Source of the DNA: Roseibium sp.
GTDB lineage: Bacteria; Pseudomonadota; Alphaproteobacteria; Rhizobiales; Stappiaceae
Assembly (NCBI GenBank): GCA_017643925.1
Contig: JAEPML010000003.1
Location: forward strand, 450,138 to 514,137
Length of the DNA: 64,000 bases
Direction of reading: 5' to 3'
Both the position numbers and the translations under genes were made by a program. This document shows, in pieces, positions 1 through 8,713 of the stretch (position 1 is its first letter; each line of letters opens with the position of its first letter). Under the pieces are notes generated by a model, which was given only the letters and a program-made list of their open reading frames with translations, ran no database searches and was not told the origin of the DNA.

Positions 1-1293
1 GCGGCCTCCGGGCAGGACCCGATCCCGGTTCTTCAACCGCTCGGCGAACATCTTTTTTCCGCGAAATTTACATCGCTCGATGGCGCCGGGCGACCTGATG
101 CGACCGGAGCCATAGTTCCGACCAAGGTCCGCAGAAAATCTCATTTGACCTTCCAGCGACTTGCGGGTCTGGATGCAAATGCCTGCGCGTCCTGCCACAA
201 CGAGCCCGTTGCCGGGGGCGCTGGATCGTTCACGGCAAATGTTTTTGTTTCGGAAGGGTTCGAAAGCGCGGATTTCGACACGATCGACCCGCAATTCTCG
301 AACGAACGCAATACCAATGCCATCCAGGGAGCCGGCCTGATCGAATTGCTGGCCCGCGAAATGACCTCCGACTTGCGCAAGCAGCGCAAGGAGGTTCTGG
401 CGGAGGCCCGAAAGTCGGGTCAACCGGCCAAGGCCCAGCTTGAAACCAAGGGGGTTTCCTTCGGTTCCTTGACCGCATATCCGGATGGAACACTGGATGT
501 ATCTGGTCTTGACGGCATCGACGATGACCTGACCCTGCGTCCTTTCAGCCAGAAAGGTGTCTTTTCTTCGCTGCGACAGTTCACGGTGAACGCCATGAAT
601 GCCCATCACGGCATTCAAGCCAGTGAACGCTTCGATTCGAAATGGACCGGCACCGACGACTTTGACGCCGACGGCTACAGCGCCGAGATGACACCCGGCC
701 AGATTTCCGCGCTGGTGGCCTGGCAGGCGACACTCCCGGCGCCGACACGCAAACAGGACCTGCCCGAGGTCTGGCAACAGGCGGCCGATGAAGGCGAAAG
801 ACGGTTCGCCGAAATTGGTTGCGCCTCCTGTCATGTCCCGGCTCTGCCGTTGGATAGCCTGGTTTTTCATGATCCTGGCCCCTTCGACACCGCCGGGACC
901 TTGCGGCAAAGCGAAATGGACACGCCCTTGGCTCTCGATCTTGCAACGCTGGACTGGGTGAAGGCATTGCCACGGGACGACCAGGGCCGTGTTCTGGTGC
1001 CGCTATTCGGTGATCTGAAACGGCACAAGATTGCCGACGCTGCCAACGACACGTTCGGAAACGAGCTTCTGGCGCAGCGTTTCGTCGCCCGGGACGTTTT
1101 CATCACCGCGGAACTCTGGGGCATCGGCAGCACGGCGCCGTACGGCCATCGGGGCGACCTGACCACGCTTAACGAGGTCATTCTGGCCCATGGAGGTGCT
1201 GCCGGAGAAAGCCGCAAGGCCTATGACGCGCTTTCGGAAAAGGATCGCCAGTCCGTTATCGCCTTTTTGCGCAGCCTGGAGATCGCCCAATGA
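1..1293 (+). CDS. Di-haem oxidoreductase (DUF1111/thiol oxidoreductase family), 5' end cut by window
   Basis: The frame is open from base 1, so the start lies upstream of the window. The protein belongs to the DUF1111 di-haem oxidoreductase family, periplasmic c-type cytochromes related to MauG/bacterial peroxidases. Seen directly: a first CxxCH haem site (CASCH) at 187-201 and a second (GCASCH) around 817-834, with the family phrase DGAGRPDATGAIVP just upstream of the first haem and an HRGDLTTLNEVILAHGG stretch near the C-terminus. The stop overlaps the next gene by 4 bp (ATGA), so the two are translationally coupled. The electron donor and substrate are unknown. In other bacteria such proteins are often encoded near imelysin-type iron-uptake genes; the gene that would show this is outside the window. 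Confidence 0.9.
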   Translation, partial: AASGQDPIPVLQPLGEHLFSAKFTSLDGAGRPDATGAIVPTKVRRKSHLTFQRLAGLDANACASCHNEPVAGGAGSFTANVFVSEGFESADFDTIDPQFSNERNTNAIQGAGLIELLAREMTSDLRKQRKEVLAEARKSGQPAKAQLETKGVSFGSLTAYPDGTLDVSGLDGIDDDLTLRPFSQKGVFSSLRQFTVNAMNAHHGIQASERFDSKWTGTDDFDADGYSAEMTPGQISALVAWQATLPAPTRKQDLPEVWQQAADEGERRFAEIGCASCHVPALPLDSLVFHDPGPFDTAGTLRQSEMDTPLALDLATLDWVKALPRDDQGRVLVPLFGDLKRHKIADAANDTFGNELLAQRFVARDVFITAELWGIGSTAPYGHRGDLTTLNEVILAHGGAAGESRKAYDALSEKDRQSVIAFLRSLEIAQ

Positions 1294-2951
1294 CCCGATT
1301 TGGCATAACCGCGTCCTGCGCGCTCCTGACGGCCGGCTTGATCCATCCGGTTTTGGCCACCGAATCACAACAGGACAGATCGCTCGCTCCGGTACCCACA
1401 TTCCTGGAAGAAGCAACAGCCGCCGGGATCGACCATACCTATGACGGCGCGTGGGAGTTCTTTGTCGGCGGAGGCACGGCAATATTCGACTGCAATGGCG
1501 ACCGACGTCCCGATCTTTTCATTGCAGGTGGGAAAAACCAGGCACGGCTCTATCGCAACGAAAGCCCCACCGGAGGTGCCCTGAAATTTGTTCCGGTTGA
1601 TTCGGGTATCGGCGAGAAACAGGCTGGCAAGGTACTCGGGGCCTATCCACTCGACATCAATAACGACGACCTCCTGGATCTCGTGGTTCTGCGCCTGGGT
1701 GAGAACCTGCTTCTTGAGGGAAAAGGTGACTGCAAGTTCGAGCTTGCGAACCGGCCCCTTGGCTTTGACGGCGGGCGCGAATGGACGACCGCGTTTTCGG
1801 CCACCTATGAACCGGATCTCGACTTCCCGACGCTCGCATTCGGGAATTACGTCGACCGCTCTGCACCGGGGTCGCCCTGGGGCACCTGCCACGACAACTT
1901 TCTGTTCAGACCTGTCGCGACCGAAGAAGGTGGCGTTGCCTATCCCGAGGCCACGCGGCTTTCTCCTGGGTATTGCACGCTGTCGATCCTCTTCACCGAC
2001 TGGAATCGTTCAGGCGAACCTGCGCTCAGGGTCTCCAACGACCGCCACTATTATCGCGGTGGAGAAGAGCAACTCTGGGCCGTCCCGCCCGGCCGCCCAC
2101 CGCGTCCTTACCGCAAATCAGACGGTTGGCAGCATTTAAAGATCTGGGGCATGGGCATTGCCTCGATCGATCTGGATGTCGACGGGTTTCCGGAATATGC
2201 GCTCACCAGCATGGGAGACACCAAGCTTCAGAAGCTGGACGACGAATCGGACGAAACCGTCCCGATCTATCAGGACATCGCTTTCGACTTGGGTGTCACG
2301 GCACATCGCCCCTATGCGGGCGAGGACCTGAAACCCTCGACGGGTTGGCATTCGGAATTCCAGGACGTCAACAATGACGGTCTTTGGGATCTTTTCATTG
2401 CCAAGGGCAATGTCGAAGCGATGCCGGATTTCGCCGCCTATGACCCTGACAACCTGTTGCTCGGTCAATGGAGCGGCAAATTCACCGAAGCCGGTGGCGC
2501 GGCCGGGATCGGTTCGGACCGGCGTGGACGAGGCGCCGGACTGGCGGACTTCAATTCTGACGGGTTGCTCGACCTGATCGTTGTGAACAGGGCGGCGCCA
2601 GTCAGCCTGTTCCGCAATCTCGGAGCAGGCACGGCTGGGGGCCCCAAGCCCCTGGGCAACTGGCTTGCGATCGATGTCCGGCAACCAGGTGACAAGAATA
2701 CCCGCGCTGTCGGCGCCAAGATCAGCGTGAAAACCGGAAACCGGACCGTCGTCAAGGACATCCAGGTCGGTGCGGGCCATGCCTCCGGACAGATGGGCTT
2801 CGTTCACTTCGGACTTGGCGTCGCGGAACGTGCGAATGTGCGAATCAAGTGGCCCGACGGCGACTGGAGTCACGGGTATCGCGTGTTCGCGAATGGTCAT
2901 GTGATCATTGAACGGGGCGCCGAAAAGGCGCGGCTCTGGTATCCGGAGTAA
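1290..2951 (+). CDS. CRTAC1 family protein with FG-GAP/VCBS repeats and C-terminal ASPIC/UnbV domain
   Basis: A 553-residue secreted protein with an N-terminal hydrophobic signal (residues 1-23, ending near VLATES). Several FG-GAP/VCBS-type calcium-binding repeats are visible as D-x-N/D-x-D-x-x-P/L-D-L motifs (for example DCNGDRRPDLFIAGG, DINNDDLLDLVVL, DVNNDGLWDLFIAKG, DFNSDGLLDLIVVNR), which build a beta-propeller. The C-terminal roughly 100 residues (GNWLAIDVR... VGAGHASGQMG... VRIKWPDG) form the ASPIC/UnbV domain. The family is widespread but has no established enzymatic role. It overlaps the di-haem protein by 4 bp, so the two probably act together in the periplasm; a role as a partner or scaffold of the cytochrome is inference. 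Confidence 0.87.
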   Translation: MTRFGITASCALLTAGLIHPVLATESQQDRSLAPVPTFLEEATAAGIDHTYDGAWEFFVGGGTAIFDCNGDRRPDLFIAGGKNQARLYRNESPTGGALKFVPVDSGIGEKQAGKVLGAYPLDINNDDLLDLVVLRLGENLLLEGKGDCKFELANRPLGFDGGREWTTAFSATYEPDLDFPTLAFGNYVDRSAPGSPWGTCHDNFLFRPVATEEGGVAYPEATRLSPGYCTLSILFTDWNRSGEPALRVSNDRHYYRGGEEQLWAVPPGRPPRPYRKSDGWQHLKIWGMGIASIDLDVDGFPEYALTSMGDTKLQKLDDESDETVPIYQDIAFDLGVTAHRPYAGEDLKPSTGWHSEFQDVNNDGLWDLFIAKGNVEAMPDFAAYDPDNLLLGQWSGKFTEAGGAAGIGSDRRGRGAGLADFNSDGLLDLIVVNRAAPVSLFRNLGAGTAGGPKPLGNWLAIDVRQPGDKNTRAVGAKISVKTGNRTVVKDIQVGAGHASGQMGFVHFGLGVAERANVRIKWPDGDWSHGYRVFANGHVIIERGAEKARLWYPE

Positions 2952-3195
2952 CGCCGGCGCGCAGCAGAAGTGACAGGAATGATGACCGGGACCTGTCCCG
3001 ATCATCACTGCAAATCTTTTCAATGCCTGGCTTTTCCGGGAAGTCTCAATCCACGCCCTGATACAATGTACGCCGGAAAGGCCCAAATCACGGGTTGCTT
3101 AGGGTGCCTTTGCGACATTTGGTTGACGCTGAAATCCATGGATGCTTCACTGCCGTATAAATCCGGTGGGACGGATTGTTGAGTGGGCGGACAGT

Positions 3196-3414
3196 ATGAC
3201 TTTCACGATCTTGATCGGAGCGACCCTTTACGGGGTTATCGGATTGACCTTCTTGATTCTTTCGGCGACCGAACTTCTTGAGAGCGGTCGCAGCACGACG
3301 CTACGCCTGCTTTCAACCCTACTGACATCGCTGATCTGGCCGTTGACAATCGTTGTCGCCATTTCCCGGTCCGGGCCAATGCTGGAACGATCCCTCCCGC
3401 AACCGACCTATTGA
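3196..3414 (+). CDS. Small hydrophobic protein, possible two-segment membrane protein
   Basis: A 72-codon frame beginning MTFTILIGATLYGVIG with two hydrophobic stretches (about residues 3-23 and 33-52) separated by a polar ERS segment. I do not recognise the family. An upstream in-frame ATG at 3142 would add 18 polar residues, but the hydrophobic start at 3196 looks more natural for a membrane protein. The Shine-Dalgarno sequence is weak (GAGTGGGCGGAC). No operon partner: 244 bp separate it from the CRTAC1 gene and 375 bp from preT. It could be a non-coding frame; the composition of the hydrophobic segments is the only support. Confidence 0.4.
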   Translation: MTFTILIGATLYGVIGLTFLILSATELLESGRSTTLRLLSTLLTSLIWPLTIVVAISRSGPMLERSLPQPTY

Positions 3415-3789
3415 TTTCGGTTTTTCCGACTCGCGTGTTTGGCTCTTGGCCTGCGTCATACCCTTGAGGTTGCGCAAGTGATCTCCGGATCAACATGAAA
3501 ACATGCCTGATCCGACCTCCTGGCAAGAAGGAGCGTCCCCCTGTCAATCGGCTCGTTCTGATCATTTCCGATCAAAATCAGCGGTGACGCCTTTTTAATC
3601 ATACTGCCACCAACGGCATAAAATGCTTGTATTTCAGCAATTTAATTTCTGATATTTTTCCTCAAGTTTATGATAGTTCCAAAAAAAATTTGACTAACTG
3701 TTCAAATTTTCTTCCAATGGGTCATCGAGTTCCCTCAAAAAACGAAGGGAGCCACCTTGAAAACGATCGCCAACCTTCCGGAGATCTAG
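3415..3789. other. Intergenic region upstream of preT
   Basis: 375 bp without a convincing gene. The part from about 3600 to 3715 is clearly more AT-rich than the surroundings, as expected for a promoter region, and contains the RutR-like palindrome at 3690-3705. I could not assign a convincing sigma-70 -35/-10 pair. A GGAGAT ribosome-binding site precedes the preT ATG at 3790. Confidence 0.6.
3690..3705. promoter_or_regulatory. RutR-like operator upstream of preTA
   Basis: TTGACTAACTGTTCAA lies 84 bp before the preT start. The published E. coli RutR palindrome is TTGACCA-N2-TGGTCAA; this site matches 12 of its 14 fixed positions, and the symmetry extends one base each side (TTT...AAA). RutR is a TetR-family regulator that responds to uracil/thymine and controls pyrimidine breakdown genes, so finding the site directly in front of dihydropyrimidine dehydrogenase genes is biologically consistent. 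A second, better match occurs at 11359-11374. No rutR gene is present in the window. Confidence 0.6.
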
Positions 3790-5136
3790 ATGACCCAAAC
3801 CAAAGCAACCCCGGATATTGCGGCCGGACGCTTGTCTGAGGACGCTTACGCTGAAAACTTCAGCGACCTGCATCCGCTTCTCGAGCCGCACGAGGCCATG
3901 GTCGAAGCCGACCGTTGCTATTTCTGCTACGACGCGCCATGCATGCAAGCATGCCCGACCAGCATCGATATCCCGCAATTTATTCGGCAGATCTCGACCG
4001 ACAACCCAACCGGATCGGCCAAAACGATCTTTGAACAGAATATTCTGGGTGGGATGTGCGCCCGCGTCTGTCCGACCGAAACCCTGTGCGAGCAGGTTTG
4101 CGTTCGCGAAGTCGCGGAAGGCAAGCCGGTCAAGATCGGCCAGCTTCAGCGCTACGCCACCGACCATTACATGCGCGAGAATGACACGACACCGTTCGAA
4201 CGTGCAGCCTCGACGGGCAAGCGAATTGCCGTTGTCGGCGCGGGCCCGGCAGGGCTTTCCTGCGCACACCGTCTCGCCGTGCACGGGCACGACGTGGTCC
4301 TGTTCGACGCGAAGGAAAAGGCGGGCGGGCTGAACGAATTCGGCATCGCTTCCTACAAGTCGGTCGACAATTTCGCCGCACGCGAAGTCGAGTTCGTACT
4401 GTCGATTGGCGGTATCGAGCTGAAAACGGGCATGCGTCTCGGCGACAATCTTGATCTCGCCGAGCTCCGGTCCAGCTACGATGCGGTTTTCCTCAGCATC
4501 GGACTTGGTGGCGTCAACGCCTTGGGCCTCGACGGCGAGGACAAGGATGGCTCACTGGACGCGGTGGACTACATTGCCGATCTGCGCCAGGCCAATGACC
4601 TGTCGAAACTGCCGGTCGGCCGACGCGTCGTTGTCATTGGGGGTGGCATGACTGCCGTCGATATCGCCGTCCAGACAAGTCTTCTGGGTGCGGAAGACGT
4701 CACCATCGCCTATCGCCGCGGACAGGACCGGATGAACGCCTCCGAATACGAGCAGCATCTTGCCCAGACCAGCGGCGTCAAGATCATGACCTGGGCACAG
4801 CCCAAGACGCTTGTCGGTGCGAACGGTTCCATCACCGCAATCGAGCTGGAACGCACAGCCGAGGAAGATGGCCGCCTCGTTGGAACGGGTTCAGTGGTTA
4901 CGCTTCCTGCAGACATGGTCTTCAAGGCGGTTGGCCAGACACTCGTTCAGTCCGATCTCGGTGATGGCGTGGCGCTTGAAAAAGGGCGCATCGTGGTCGA
5001 CGAAAACCGCAAGACAAACCTCGCTGATGTTTGGGCGGGTGGTGATTGCGTTCTGGGTGGCGAGGATCTCACGGTCACCGCCGTCGAGGACGGAAAAATC
5101 GCCGCTGAAAGCATCAACGCCGCCTTGAGCGCCTGA
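3790..5136 (+). CDS. preT: NAD-dependent dihydropyrimidine dehydrogenase, subunit PreT
   Basis: PreT is the flavin/iron-sulphur electron-input subunit of the bacterial dihydropyrimidine dehydrogenase, which with PreA reduces uracil and thymine to the 5,6-dihydro compounds using NADH. The 448-residue protein has the expected plan: an N-terminal domain with two Cys clusters (C43, C46, C51, C55 and C90, C94, C100, C104), an FAD-binding GxGxxG (VVGAGPAG, 148-155), a second Rossmann motif (VVVIGGGMTAVD, about 278-289) for NAD(P), and a C-terminal FAD-contact motif (VWAGGDCV). A GGAGAT Shine-Dalgarno precedes the ATG. It is followed after 34 bp by preA, forming a two-gene operon. Glutamate synthase small subunits share this fold, but the PreA partner settles the assignment. 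Confidence 0.95.
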   Translation: MTQTKATPDIAAGRLSEDAYAENFSDLHPLLEPHEAMVEADRCYFCYDAPCMQACPTSIDIPQFIRQISTDNPTGSAKTIFEQNILGGMCARVCPTETLCEQVCVREVAEGKPVKIGQLQRYATDHYMRENDTTPFERAASTGKRIAVVGAGPAGLSCAHRLAVHGHDVVLFDAKEKAGGLNEFGIASYKSVDNFAAREVEFVLSIGGIELKTGMRLGDNLDLAELRSSYDAVFLSIGLGGVNALGLDGEDKDGSLDAVDYIADLRQANDLSKLPVGRRVVVIGGGMTAVDIAVQTSLLGAEDVTIAYRRGQDRMNASEYEQHLAQTSGVKIMTWAQPKTLVGANGSITAIELERTAEEDGRLVGTGSVVTLPADMVFKAVGQTLVQSDLGDGVALEKGRIVVDENRKTNLADVWAGGDCVLGGEDLTVTAVEDGKIAAESINAALSA

Positions 5137-5170
5137 GCGCTCGGCCGCAAGGATTTGAGGGAGAGCCATC

Positions 5171-6484
5171 ATGGCTGACTTGAGCACAAATTTCATCGGC
5201 ATCAAATCGCCGAACCCGTTCTGGCTTGCATCGGCACCGCCAACGGACAAGGAATACAACGTGGTGCGGGCCTTCAAGGCCGGCTGGGGCGGCGTTGTCT
5301 GGAAGACGCTCGGAGAAGACCCTGCCGTGGTCAACGTCAATGGACCGCGTTACGGCGCCATCCACGGCAAGGACCGGCAGCTGATCGGTCTCAACAACAT
5401 CGAGCTGATCACCGACCGCCCGCTGGAAGTGAACCTTCGCGAAATCAAGCAGGTCAAACGCGACTGGCCGGATCGGGCGCTGGTCGTGTCCCTGATGGTG
5501 CCATGCGAAGAACAGAACTGGATCAACATTCTCAAGCGCGTGGAAGAAACCGAGGCGGACGGCGTCGAGCTCAATTTCGGCTGTCCGCACGGCATGAGCG
5601 AGCGTGGTATGGGCTCCGCGGTCGGACAGGTTCCCGAATATATCGAGATGGTCACGCGCTGGGTGAAACAGCACTCGCGCATGCCCTGCATCGTCAAGCT
5701 GACACCGAACATTACCGATGTCCGCAAGCCGGCCCAGGCCGCCAAGGCGGGTGGCGCCGACGCTGTCTCCCTGATCAACACCATCAACTCGATCATGGGC
5801 GTCGATCTTGACATCATGTCGCCCTCGCCTTCGGTCGACGGCAAGGGCGCCCATGGCGGCTATTGCGGCCCGGCCGTCAAGCCGATCGCGCTCAACATGG
5901 TTGCCGAAATCGCCCGGGATCCGGCGACGCACGGCTTGCCGATTTCAGGTATCGGCGGCGTAACAACCTGGCGTGATGCAGCCGAGTTCATGGCCCTTGG
6001 TGCGGGCTCGGTGCAGGTGTGTACCGCCGCCATGACTTATGGTTTCAAGGTCGTCGAGGACATGATCGACGGCCTCAGCGACTGGATGGACCAAAAGGGC
6101 TACACATCGGTCGATCAGGTTGTCGGAAGCGCAGTGCCGAACGTTTCGGACTGGCAGTATCTCAATCTGAACTACATCGCGAAAGCGAAGATCGACCAGG
6201 ACCTGTGCATCCAGTGCGGCCGGTGTCACATCGCCTGCGAGGACACCTCCCACCAGGCCATCACCAACATGGTGGACGGGGCTCGCAAGTTCGAGGTGAT
6301 CGACGAGGAATGCGTCGGCTGCAACCTGTGTGTCAGCGTTTGTCCGGTCGAAAACTGCATCACCATGGAAGCCATGGAACCCGGTAGTGTCGATCCGCGC
6401 ACCAAGAAGGTTGTCGAGAAGGAATACGCCAACTGGACGACCCATCCGAACAACCCAATGGCGGTGACGGAAGCAGCGGAATAG
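5171..6484 (+). CDS. preA: NAD-dependent dihydropyrimidine dehydrogenase, subunit PreA
   Basis: The catalytic FMN subunit of dihydropyrimidine dehydrogenase, first step of the reductive pyrimidine pathway in the cytoplasm. The 437-residue protein has an N-terminal dihydroorotate-dehydrogenase-like TIM barrel with the active-site sequence NFGCPHGMSERGMG (catalytic Cys at residue 138), and a C-terminal ferredoxin-like domain with two 4Fe-4S clusters: CIQCGRCHIAC from residue 346 and CVGCNLCVSVCP from residue 381. The length and order match the family. GAGGGAGAGCC before the ATG gives a good ribosome-binding site. Dihydropyrimidinase and beta-ureidopropionase, the next enzymes, are not in this window. 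Confidence 0.96.
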   Translation: MADLSTNFIGIKSPNPFWLASAPPTDKEYNVVRAFKAGWGGVVWKTLGEDPAVVNVNGPRYGAIHGKDRQLIGLNNIELITDRPLEVNLREIKQVKRDWPDRALVVSLMVPCEEQNWINILKRVEETEADGVELNFGCPHGMSERGMGSAVGQVPEYIEMVTRWVKQHSRMPCIVKLTPNITDVRKPAQAAKAGGADAVSLINTINSIMGVDLDIMSPSPSVDGKGAHGGYCGPAVKPIALNMVAEIARDPATHGLPISGIGGVTTWRDAAEFMALGAGSVQVCTAAMTYGFKVVEDMIDGLSDWMDQKGYTSVDQVVGSAVPNVSDWQYLNLNYIAKAKIDQDLCIQCGRCHIACEDTSHQAITNMVDGARKFEVIDEECVGCNLCVSVCPVENCITMEAMEPGSVDPRTKKVVEKEYANWTTHPNNPMAVTEAAE

Positions 6485-6501
6485 GACGCAAGCCCAAACT
6501 C

Positions 6502-6545
6502 AAAACGCACGCGGACACCCCACGGGTCTGCGTGCGTTTTTGTTT
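6502..6545 (+). terminator. Rho-independent terminator after preA
   Basis: An 11-bp perfect stem (AAAACGCACGC paired with GCGTGCGTTTT, at 6502-6512 and 6530-6540) with a partly pairable 17-nt loop is followed by TGTTT. It starts 17 bp after the preA stop and closes the preTA operon before the BCCT gene. Confidence 0.85.
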
Positions 6546-6622
6546 GTGCGCGCCAGATAGGCTTTGCCTTGCCCGTCCCGCGTCTCTAACGTGTTGGAAA
6601 CACGCTGAAAGGTGAGACCCAC

Positions 6623-8134
6623 ATGACGAGTTCGCACTTGCTTTTGACGGCATCCATAAGCCTATGCGCCATCATTGGTGTCTGGGGTGTGGCCGACCCT
6701 GAAGGTCTGCTGGCGGTAGCGAGCACCATCGTCAACCAGTATTTCATCAGCCGAGGCTGGGCCGTCATGCTGTCGGTGACACTCATGCTTCTGTTCTGCC
6801 TCGGCCTGACACTCACACGGTTTGGTGACATTCGCCTTGGTGCCGACACGGACCGGCCGGAATATTCGACACCCACATGGATCGCGATGCTGTTTGCCGC
6901 GGGCATGGGCGTTGGTCTTCTGTTCTGGGCCGTTGCCGAGCCGCTCACGCACTACCACTTTGCGAGCCAGTTCCTGCCTGCACCGATAGCGGCCGAACAG
7001 GCCTTGCTTGGTGCCAACTTCAACTGGGGCATTCACGCCTGGGCGATTTACGGCACGACGGCACTGGCCATTGCCTATTTCAGTTACCGGCGTGGCACTC
7101 CGATGATGGTCAGCGCTCCGTTGAAGAACCTGTTCCCGGGTGAAACCTGGGCCAATGCCGTCGGCTGGTTTTCTGATTTCATGGCCATCGCGGCCATTGC
7201 CATCGGTGTGGCCGGTTCTGTTGCCATGGGTGTTTTCCAGGTGGCGGACGGCGTCACCGTCCTTTTTGGATACGAAGAGACTTCATCGCTGCTGGTGGCA
7301 ATCGTGTTTGCCCTGATGGTTGCCGCTTATATCCCGCCGCTCCTGGTCGACCTGGGGGCCGGGATGGCCAAGCTTTCCAATCTTGCGATGGCGCTGGCAA
7401 TCGGCCTGGTCATCTACACGATCATCCTGGGGCCGTCGGAGTATCTTCTGAACTCGATCGTCAGCGGCATCGGCAGCTATGTCGCCGTTGTCATTCCCAG
7501 GGGGCTCGAGACCTTCACCTTCTACGGCGACGAAGCCAGCAAGTGGTTCAGGGACTGGACACTGACCTACATGGTCTGGTGGATCGCCTGGGGGCCCTTT
7601 GTCGGGGTTTTTGTCGCCCGCATCTCCAAGGGGCGGACCATCCGCGAATTCGTGCTCGGCGTGCTTATCGGGCCGACACTGTTCTCGACCATCTGGTTCG
7701 GCGCCTTCGGTGGCATTGGTATCTTCGATGCGCTCAACGGCAACGGTGACCTGCTGGCACTGACCCAGACCAATGTGGAGCGCATGACCTTCGCGTTGCT
7801 GGACCGGCTACCGCTGTCAACGCTGACGACGTTGGCCACCGTGCTGGCCGCCTTCCTGTTCATCGTCACCAGCGTGGTCAGTGCCGCTTTCGTGCTCGGC
7901 ACCTTCTCGACGGGTGGCAATCCCAATCCAAGCGCCCGAATCCGGGTGATCTGGGGTGGTCTGCTCGGCGTGCTTGGCGTTGCCATGATCCTCTCCGGTT
8001 CGATGTCCGCGGTCAGGACGCTGATCGCCCTTGGCGCACTGCCCTTCGTTTTCATCACCGTTATCCTGCTGGCCTGCCTGATCCGCGCGCTTTTGCAGGA
8101 CGCCCGAAAGGAAGAAGCCCATGCTGATCGGTGA
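6623..8134 (+). CDS. BCCT family transporter (betaine/carnitine/choline type)
   Basis: A 503-residue, roughly 12-helix inner-membrane symporter for quaternary-ammonium or related zwitterionic solutes. Signatures seen: GMGVGLLFWAVAEPLTHY at 94-111 and the tryptophan box in the helix-8 region (W319, W320, W323 in VWWIAWGP), which lines the betaine site in characterised members. Relatively short cytoplasmic tails suggest no large osmosensory C-terminal domain. AAGGTGAG forms the ribosome-binding site. Its 3' end overlaps a 36-codon ORF (8121-8231). Substrate cannot be told from sequence; betaine, choline, carnitine, taurine-like compounds or DMSP are all carried by family members. Confidence 0.93.
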   Translation: MTSSHLLLTASISLCAIIGVWGVADPEGLLAVASTIVNQYFISRGWAVMLSVTLMLLFCLGLTLTRFGDIRLGADTDRPEYSTPTWIAMLFAAGMGVGLLFWAVAEPLTHYHFASQFLPAPIAAEQALLGANFNWGIHAWAIYGTTALAIAYFSYRRGTPMMVSAPLKNLFPGETWANAVGWFSDFMAIAAIAIGVAGSVAMGVFQVADGVTVLFGYEETSSLLVAIVFALMVAAYIPPLLVDLGAGMAKLSNLAMALAIGLVIYTIILGPSEYLLNSIVSGIGSYVAVVIPRGLETFTFYGDEASKWFRDWTLTYMVWWIAWGPFVGVFVARISKGRTIREFVLGVLIGPTLFSTIWFGAFGGIGIFDALNGNGDLLALTQTNVERMTFALLDRLPLSTLTTLATVLAAFLFIVTSVVSAAFVLGTFSTGGNPNPSARIRVIWGGLLGVLGVAMILSGSMSAVRTLIALGALPFVFITVILLACLIRALLQDARKEEAHADR

Positions 8135-8231
8135 TCCCGTCGACACATTGATGAATATCGGCACATTTGCCTTTATCGGCTTTGTTGTCTGGATCGTGAT
8201 GCGCAAGGAACCCGGTGGTTCCGACGACTGA
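8121..8231 (+). CDS. 36-residue single-helix membrane protein overlapping the BCCT gene
   Basis: An ATG at 8121 opens a 36-codon frame (MLIGDPVDTLMNIGTFAFIG...) that overlaps the last 14 bp of the BCCT gene in another frame. An AAGGAAG Shine-Dalgarno sits 6-12 bp upstream, inside the BCCT coding sequence. The product has one hydrophobic segment (about residues 11-27) ending in the positive MRK and an acidic tail (EPGGSDD), consistent with a single-pass protein whose C-terminus faces the cytoplasm. The overlap implies co-translation with the transporter, so an accessory or stabilising subunit is plausible (inference). I know no named family for it. Confidence 0.6.
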   Translation: MLIGDPVDTLMNIGTFAFIGFVVWIVMRKEPGGSDD

Positions 8232-8239
8232 TTAAATCC

Positions 8240-8713
8240 CTAGAGCGACAATTCGGGTTTGGTCAGCATCAGCCAGACAATGGCAAGAACGGCAAAAAAT
8301 GCTGGGAACCCGCAGGCGAACCAGATTCGGTAAAGCTGGTGATAGGCAGGCGGTAGGGGTTCGGAGGCCAATGCAGCAGCCTCCGCCATGCGACGCAACC
8401 GGATCTGGATCCAGACGACCGGCAGCCAGAACACGCCAACAACCACGTAGAGGCACAGCGACACGAGCACCCAGCCTTCCAGGAGCGACCAGCCGACTTC
8501 CCGCACCAGGAGATATCCCGTGACCGGCTGCAGGACAGCTGCAGTCGCCGTGAAGACCGTGTCCGCAAGTACAACGATCGCTGACACATGCGCAATCAGC
8601 GCCGGGTCCCGCGACCGGTTGGACATCACCATGAAAAAGGCGATCCCAGCGCCAGTGCCCAGCAGGACGCAGGCTCCGATCACGTGAGCATAGAGAAGCA
8701 AGTCGTAGGTCAT
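8240..8713 (-). CDS. DUF2269 family integral membrane protein
   Basis: 157 residues, four hydrophobic helices; begins MTYDLLLYAHVIGACVLLGT, the typical opening of DUF2269 proteins, with the His in helix 1. The start at 8713 is fixed by a GGAGGAG ribosome-binding site on the minus strand and by the TGATG junction, in which the stop of the upstream gene overlaps this ATG by one base. The function of DUF2269 proteins is unknown. Tight coupling to an epimerase/DoxX-like protein is a recurring type of arrangement, suggesting a membrane complex or shared pathway (inference). Confidence 0.85.
   Translation of the reverse strand: MTYDLLLYAHVIGACVLLGTGAGIAFFMVMSNRSRDPALIAHVSAIVVLADTVFTATAAVLQPVTGYLLVREVGWSLLEGWVLVSLCLYVVVGVFWLPVVWIQIRLRRMAEAAALASEPLPPAYHQLYRIWFACGFPAFFAVLAIVWLMLTKPELSL

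Noticed and set aside
2970..3182. 70-codon plus-strand frame between the CRTAC1 gene and the small membrane ORF
   Set aside because: No ribosome-binding site, cysteine-rich unlikely composition, no family resemblance.
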